Below are positions 43,523 through 47,266 of a DNA stretch of 47,266 nt, in pieces (within the stretch, counting starts at the first letter, position 1; every line of letters starts with the position of its first letter). This DNA is from Prosthecobacter sp. (GTDB taxonomy: Bacteria > Verrucomicrobiota > Verrucomicrobiia > Verrucomicrobiales > Verrucomicrobiaceae): assembly GCA_017853885.1 (NCBI GenBank), contig JAFMIR010000032.1, forward strand, positions 1 to 47,266, written 5' to 3'. A program made the position numbers and the translations under genes. The notes under the pieces are model-generated. The model worked only from the letters and a program-made list of their open reading frames with translations. It was not told where the DNA came from and searched no databases.

Positions 43523-44569
43523 CCCCTTCCCATGCGCCTCCACGAGGCCGGCGCTGATGAGTTCGGCGAACTTGGACTTGAGCGTGGAGCGGTTCGCACC
43601 GGTGAGGGCTACGGCTTCGGCATTAGTGAGGGTTTCTCTTGTCTCGAAGAGGGCTGCGAGCTGGCGGGCGAGCGGGGAGAGTTGCGGGCGGTTGGCGTCG
43701 AGGCGCTGCTGGAGGCGGGTGATTTGCTGGCGGATGCTGCGGAGGAAGAACAGCAGCCATGCGGGCCAGTCGGCAGCGCTCTCGCGCCAGGTCGTCTGCG
43801 TGCGGCGGAGTGCAAGGTAGTAGGCCTCTTTGTTTTGCTCGATGATGCTTTCCAACGAGCTGTAGGGCACATGGCCGTAGCCAGCGCGAAGCAGAAGCAA
43901 GGTGGTGAGGATGCGCGAGAGGCGGCCATTGCCGTCCTGAAAGGGATGGATGGCGAGAAAGGCGACGACGAAGATGCCGATGCGCAGCAGCGGATGCAGT
44001 CCGGTGTCGGCCTCTGCGCGACGATGCCAGTCGAGCAACGCGTCCATGTGGGCTGGCGTATCGAAGGGGCTGGAGGTCTCGAACACGATGCCCAGCTCGC
44101 GGCCATCCGCATCGAAGGCGGCGACGTGGTTCGGCAACGATTTCCATTCACCGCGATGGCGCTCGTCTTTGATGCTGTATTGGAGGAGATCGCGATGAAG
44201 CTGCCGCAGCATGTTCGAGGTGAGTGGGATCTCGCTGAAGTGCGCGAAGACCTGCTCCATGACAAAAGCGTAGCCCGCGACCTCCTGTTCATCGCGAGTG
44301 ACGAAGGACTTCGTCTCTAATCGGCCGAGCAGCGCCTCGACCTCGCGGTCGCTGAGACGCGAGCCCTCGATGCGTGTGGAAGAACCGATGCTCTCGATGG
44401 TGGCGACACGGCGGAGTCCCTGGAGCCGGTCGGGCGTGAGCGACTGCCAAGTGCGCCAGTGGCCCTTGAACTCGTCGATCTCGCTGACGAGTCGGAGCAT
44501 CTCGGCGGAGATGGGGATGGAGTCGGGAAGAGGCGGAAGCATGGGATAGTTTCGAGCCAAACTATCCAT
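43496..44569 (-). CDS. Fic-domain AMPylating protein with N-terminal inhibitory helix and C-terminal HTH
   Basis: Fic (filamentation induced by cAMP) family protein of 357 residues. The catalytic loop HPFQDGNGRLSR (about 208-219) matches HPFxxGNGRxxR fully, so transfer of AMP or another nucleotide to target hydroxyls is expected. An inhibitory S-x-x-x-E-G motif (STRIEG, about 64-69) makes it a self-inhibited class II Fic protein. The last ~60 residues form a winged-helix-like domain (LTNAEAVALTGANRSTLKSK, FAELISAGLVEAHGKGRG). A 9-bp inverted repeat overlaps its start codon, suggesting autoregulation. The target protein is unknown. Confidence 0.93.
   Translation of the reverse strand: MDSLARNYPMLPPLPDSIPISAEMLRLVSEIDEFKGHWRTWQSLTPDRLQGLRRVATIESIGSSTRIEGSRLSDREVEALLGRLETKSFVTRDEQEVAGYAFVMEQVFAHFSEIPLTSNMLRQLHRDLLQYSIKDERHRGEWKSLPNHVAAFDADGRELGIVFETSSPFDTPAHMDALLDWHRRAEADTGLHPLLRIGIFVVAFLAIHPFQDGNGRLSRILTTLLLLRAGYGHVPYSSLESIIEQNKEAYYLALRRTQTTWRESAADWPAWLLFFLRSIRQQITRLQQRLDANRPQLSPLARQLAALFETRETLTNAEAVALTGANRSTLKSKFAELISAGLVEAHGKGRGVYYVKK
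44544..44567. promoter_or_regulatory. Inverted repeat overlapping the fic start codon
   Basis: GGATAGTTT (44544-44552) and AAACTATCC (44559-44567) form a perfect 9-bp inverted repeat with a 6-bp spacer. The right arm abuts the fic ATG, so both arms lie in the first codons (MDSLARNYP). A DNA-binding domain at the Fic C-terminus makes an autoregulatory operator plausible; an mRNA hairpin over the start is an alternative. Confidence 0.55.
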
Positions 44570-44788
44570 TTGTCAGTCCATTTATGTCCATTTTGAACGC
44601 TCCTTGGCTGATAGAACAACCTCCCGCTGCGACGATACGTGAGCTCATAAAGGTGGGATTTCGGCAGAAGAATAGGGGACAAAAGAGTGATCTGAAACTG
44701 ATTGATGCGCTTCGCATCCCTGCGGGCAGCCTTCGACTGTCGGTCTCGCTTCGCTCAGCTCTTCTGTCGATAAACCTCATCTAACCGC

Positions 44789-45181
44789 CTAAGGCTCCAA
44801 TCCCACCGGCTTGCCATCGCTCGCCTTGCCCAGCGGATTCTCCGCAGCGGGGATGAAGTCTTCAAAATGGAGCGGAGCCAAGGTGCTGCCGGTTTGGTGG
44901 AGTTCGGTTTCGCGCCAGGCGCTCATTTTTTCGCATAATACACCCCACGCACCGTCCACGATCTGCCACCATTCAGGCCGCGCCTGCTTGCCACTCACAG
45001 TTTTGCCGAGCGGATGCGCAGCATCAATGCCGCTGGCGAGAAAGCCATAAGCTCGCCAGTTGTCCATCAAAGTGCCCAAATCGGAGAAGTCGTCGGTCCA
45101 CGATGAAGGGGGCGGAGCCTTCTCAGCGGCATTCAAGACCGCGATGGCAAGGAGTATGAGAATAGGAAGAAGTGTCTGCAT
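44789..45181 (-). pseudogene. Truncated lectin-fold paralogue fused to the fic tail and repeat copy B
   Basis: An open frame of about 130 codons made of two joined pieces. Residues 1 to ~75 from ATG 45181 (signal MQTLLPILILLAIAVLNA) match the first part of the lectin gene at 40230-40988 closely, up to ARPEWWQIVDGA. The frame then runs out of phase through a copy of the last nine fic codons and in phase through the PAAENPL module, stopping at 44789. The lectin core is missing, so the protein cannot fold normally. A start at 45220 would overlap the upstream sigma gene by ATGA, showing that it was once the second cistron of that operon. Confidence 0.75.
44793..44949. repeat. Dispersed coding repeat, copy B
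   Basis: 157 bp matching copy A from GGCTCC to the end of fic. In the fic frame its right end still reads RGVYYAKK-stop (44949-44923), where the intact gene has RGVYYVKK-stop. It is joined at about 44948-44952 to the interrupted lectin-fold gene. Confidence 0.85.
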
Positions 45182-45216
45182 GATTCGTTTCGCTTGGTCG
45201 TCCGTTCGTTGGTTCA

Positions 45217-46683
45217 TCATCGCAGGACGTTGGAGGGTCCAAAATTTGTCTGTTCCGTTTGTCGGAAACTATAGATCGCCCATGCCAGCCAGGTGGTTGT
45301 CAGAGCTGCCAGCGGGAGCCCAATCAGGATGCTGAAATCGAGTTGGTTTTCCTCCCATTGGCCCGACGCGAGCCAGGTCTGGCGCATGTAAAGAGCCAGA
45401 AAGAGAGTGGCTGACCAGAGCAAGGCGAAATGCGCCATCAATACCACCCGGTATCGTGCGGGGCGCAGCCAAAACATCCCAGTGGAAATCAGCACGATCC
45501 CGCCACACGCCGCCACGAATCCAAAGATGACAGTCTGGTGTATCTCACGGCTGACCAAGCCCAACAAGCCGACGGAGAAGGCCGGAAAGAACCCCACAGC
45601 CACCATCAGGCCTGTGATCGTGCGGCGGAATGCAGCGGGGCCCATCCCCAGACACGCTTGCCCCTCGGAGACGCCCCCATTCAGACGGCGAAACAGGTCC
45701 CGCCTGCGCTTGATCCACAGGCCCAGCGGCCAAGCGAGCAGGCCAGTCACCACCGGCGTGCCAACACCAATCAGGACGGCGAGACTCGGTTTCATTGCCG
45801 CCAGGACTCCCACCATCAACCCCAGAACGATGCATACTGCGGTCATCCATTTGAAGGCGCGTCTCGTGAACCTTCTTTCCCCGGCGGACCGTGCGTCATC
45901 AACATGGCCCTTCATGATATTCCTGAGCCCACCGGTCACACCAGCTAGGCCCACTATGGGTGTTATCAGGCCGCCCGCCGATTTGCCGACTGCCGTCTTG
46001 GCCAGGCCCATACCAGCAGTAGCCGCCGAGGCCTGAACCGGGATGGAAGCAACCGCGCCGAGCACTGCGAGTGTAAAGGCTCCTCCCGGCGCAGAACGAC
46101 GCAACACGGCCCCGAGCGAACGCTCCACCCGCTCCGCGAGCATCACACGGCCTCGTGAGAGCCGCTGCTTCACCGCGTCCTCCGAAATCCCAAGCACCTC
46201 CGCCACCGAGGCCACGGATTCGTTCTGCCGATAAAACAGCACCATCGGCTCGCGATACAGCGGTGGCAGATCCTGCAACTGACGCAGCAGAATCGCACGC
46301 TCTTCGCTGTCGATGGCATGATCAGCAGGCGTGGCGGCTTCGACCTGCACCTCCTCGCCGCTTGCCTCGCCAGCCAGTGCCGTCGGTGTGCGATCATCCC
46401 GGCGTATGGAGCTGTTCGCTATGTTTCGTGCGATGCCGCAGACCCATGACCTGAAACTCCCCGGCTCCTTCAACTCACCCAGTTGCCGCCACGCGCCCAC
46501 AAACGCCTCCTGCGCGATGTCTTCGCTGCGATGCAGATCCCCACAAGCTCCGAGAGCCACGGAGCAGACGAGCGACTGGTGCCGCTCAACCAACCGGCCA
46601 AACGCCGCTGTAACGCCTGCGCGAGATTGTTCTACAAGATCGGCATCTGAGAAGTCAGGGGGATTCATCATCTGAGTGTTCAT
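45217..46683 (-). CDS. ECF sigma factor fused to a polytopic membrane domain
   Basis: 488-residue protein joining an ECF sigma factor to a membrane module. Region 2 spans roughly 16-85 (EDIAQEAFVGAWRQLGELKE, FRSWVCGIARNIANSSIRRD) and region 4 roughly 130-185 (LPPLYREPMVLFYRQNESVA, GISEDAVKQRLSRGRVML). The remaining ~290 residues hold about six or seven hydrophobic helices (MTAVCIVLGLMVGVLAAM, TVIFGFVAACGGIVLISTG, FSILIGLPLAALTTTWLAWA). No separate anti-sigma gene follows, so the membrane domain may itself sequester or sense. Its stop overlaps the next start by ATGA. ATG 46683 is the first of several close Met codons. Confidence 0.9.
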   Translation of the reverse strand: MNTQMMNPPDFSDADLVEQSRAGVTAAFGRLVERHQSLVCSVALGACGDLHRSEDIAQEAFVGAWRQLGELKEPGSFRSWVCGIARNIANSSIRRDDRTPTALAGEASGEEVQVEAATPADHAIDSEERAILLRQLQDLPPLYREPMVLFYRQNESVASVAEVLGISEDAVKQRLSRGRVMLAERVERSLGAVLRRSAPGGAFTLAVLGAVASIPVQASAATAGMGLAKTAVGKSAGGLITPIVGLAGVTGGLRNIMKGHVDDARSAGERRFTRRAFKWMTAVCIVLGLMVGVLAAMKPSLAVLIGVGTPVVTGLLAWPLGLWIKRRRDLFRRLNGGVSEGQACLGMGPAAFRRTITGLMVAVGFFPAFSVGLLGLVSREIHQTVIFGFVAACGGIVLISTGMFWLRPARYRVVLMAHFALLWSATLFLALYMRQTWLASGQWEENQLDFSILIGLPLAALTTTWLAWAIYSFRQTEQTNFGPSNVLR

Positions 46684-46765
46684 GGCTGCCGAGGAGTGGT
46701 CGAAACGGCCATCAAGATGACAAGATTTTTTGACTTCTAGTTCACCGTGCCCTCCAACGAAGCCT

Positions 46766-46930
46766 TTAATCCGCTCCCATCAACAGCAACACAGCAAGGC
46801 GAGGCACCCCGAGTGCCCAAGGCCGGAAATCAGCCACATGACCGCAAGTCTGCCAGAGGACCGCCATCACCTTCTGCATTACCTCCGCCACCTTGCTCTC
46901 CGCGTAGCGGCGGAGAACTCGTGTTCGGAT
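46766..46930 (-). pseudogene. Relic of an ECF sigma factor gene (region 2)
   Basis: Untranslated remnant in the gap upstream of the sigma-membrane gene. In one minus-strand frame it reads ESKVAEVMQKVMAVLW and ADFRPWALGV, aligning without gaps to EDAREVMQQTAAVLW and ADFRPWAFGV of the sigma factor at 42726-43256; DNA identity is roughly 70% by eye over ~75 bp. The frame then meets a stop (46768-46766), and no start or region 4 remains. It lies downstream of repeat copy D just as the live sigma gene lies downstream of copy A. Confidence 0.75.
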
Positions 46931-46977
46931 GGCGGTGACAGGGGCGGCTTACAACGTTGTCGTCACCATAGATGCGC

Positions 46978-47266
46978 TCACGAACCGGGTTTAGCCTTGC
47001 TCAAAGCCCCCGGCTCCAAACCCACTACCTTCCCATCGCTCGCCTTGCTCAGCGGGTTCTCCGCAGCGGGGATGAAGTCTGTAAAATCGAGCGGGGTGAG
47101 GGTGCTGCCGGTTTGGTGGAGTTCGGTGTCGCGCCAGACGGTTTCGATTGTTCGCCACTCGGGGTTTTCGCCGTCGTTGCGGGGGACGAGTTGCGGGGCG
47201 GCGGGGATCGTGGGATTGCCGGTGCGGCTGCTTTGATCCTGGCGGAACTTCGTTTGCATGTCGGCG
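46978..47266 (-). CDS. Unidentified protein C-terminus ending in the PAAENPL module (partial)
   Basis: Open frame entering from the right window edge, so the 5' end is missing. Visible residues include FRQDQSSRTGNPTIPAAPQ, NPEWRTIETVWRDTELHQTG, the PAAENPL module and the tail ALSKAKPGS before the stop. No known domain was recognised. It is the only copy where the module continues into further coding sequence, so it may represent the parent gene from which copies A, B and C derive. It lies just upstream of the sigma relic. Confidence 0.55.
   Translation of the reverse strand, partial: ADMQTKFRQDQSSRTGNPTIPAAPQLVPRNDGENPEWRTIETVWRDTELHQTGSTLTPLDFTDFIPAAENPLSKASDGKVVGLEPGALSKAKPGS
47012..47138. 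repeat. Dispersed coding repeat, copy D
   Basis: About 127 bp closely matching copies A and B across the PAAENPL module, then diverging where A and B enter the fic 3' end. In this copy the frame continues upstream into other coding sequence. Confidence 0.8.

Noticed and set aside
44584..44784. 66-residue plus-strand ORF upstream of fic
   Set aside because: No motif, no ribosome-binding site and no matching neighbour; treated as chance.

Overview
The window looks like a chromosomal segment of a Verrucomicrobiota bacterium, probably close to Prosthecobacter/Verrucomicrobium. The placement rests on family content, not on a search: a DUF1552 protein, a DUF1587/1592/1588/1585 planctomycete-type cytochrome protein, a PVC-type beta-propeller/HEAT/CxxCH protein, a sulfatase, secreted lectin-fold proteins and sigma/anti-sigma-like operons. 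No rRNA, tRNA or CRISPR was seen.

Layout. 101-7414 (minus): complete F1Fo ATP synthase operon atpB-E-F-H-A-G-[lipoprotein]-D-C, with a CRP-like palindrome and a candidate promoter upstream. 7641-19478 (minus): a GxDLY/SGNH esterase, a ~3,170-residue secreted metzincin mosaic with Calx-beta, PKD, lectin-like and beta-propeller modules, and a methyltransferase. 19559-22373 (plus): a processive GT2 glycosyltransferase and a PQQ-like propeller protein, followed by a frameshifted DUF1501 relic. 22543-26739: a DapA-family lyase divergent from a PAS-AraC regulator, a xylose-isomerase-like TIM barrel protein and two small secreted proteins, closed by a strong bidirectional terminator shared with transketolase (26792-28759). 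29084-38607 (minus): a run of Dabb protein, PVC dehydrogenase-like protein, DUF1592 cytochrome, DUF1552 protein, S1 sulfatase and metallophosphoesterase, probably exported catabolic and redox functions.

39133-47266 (minus) is the most dynamic part. A five-gene operon runs ECF sigma, FecR-like membrane protein, TPR protein, lectin-fold protein and TlpA-type thioredoxin. Upstream lie a Fic AMPylator, a second ECF sigma factor fused to a polytopic membrane domain, a truncated copy of the lectin-fold gene, and a sigma-factor relic. A repeated coding module containing PAAENPLSKASDGKP occurs four times here. Its positions relative to the sigma and Fic genes suggest repeated local duplication and deletion: a Fic-plus-module unit appears to have been duplicated, and one copy then lost except for its last nine codons.

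The main unusual items are that module and its deletion scar, a 55-residue ORF coupled to fic, the palindrome at the fic start, a seven-bladed propeller nested inside a Calx-beta domain, a reciprocal domain exchange in the same giant protein, and a lipoprotein gene inside the ATP synthase operon.
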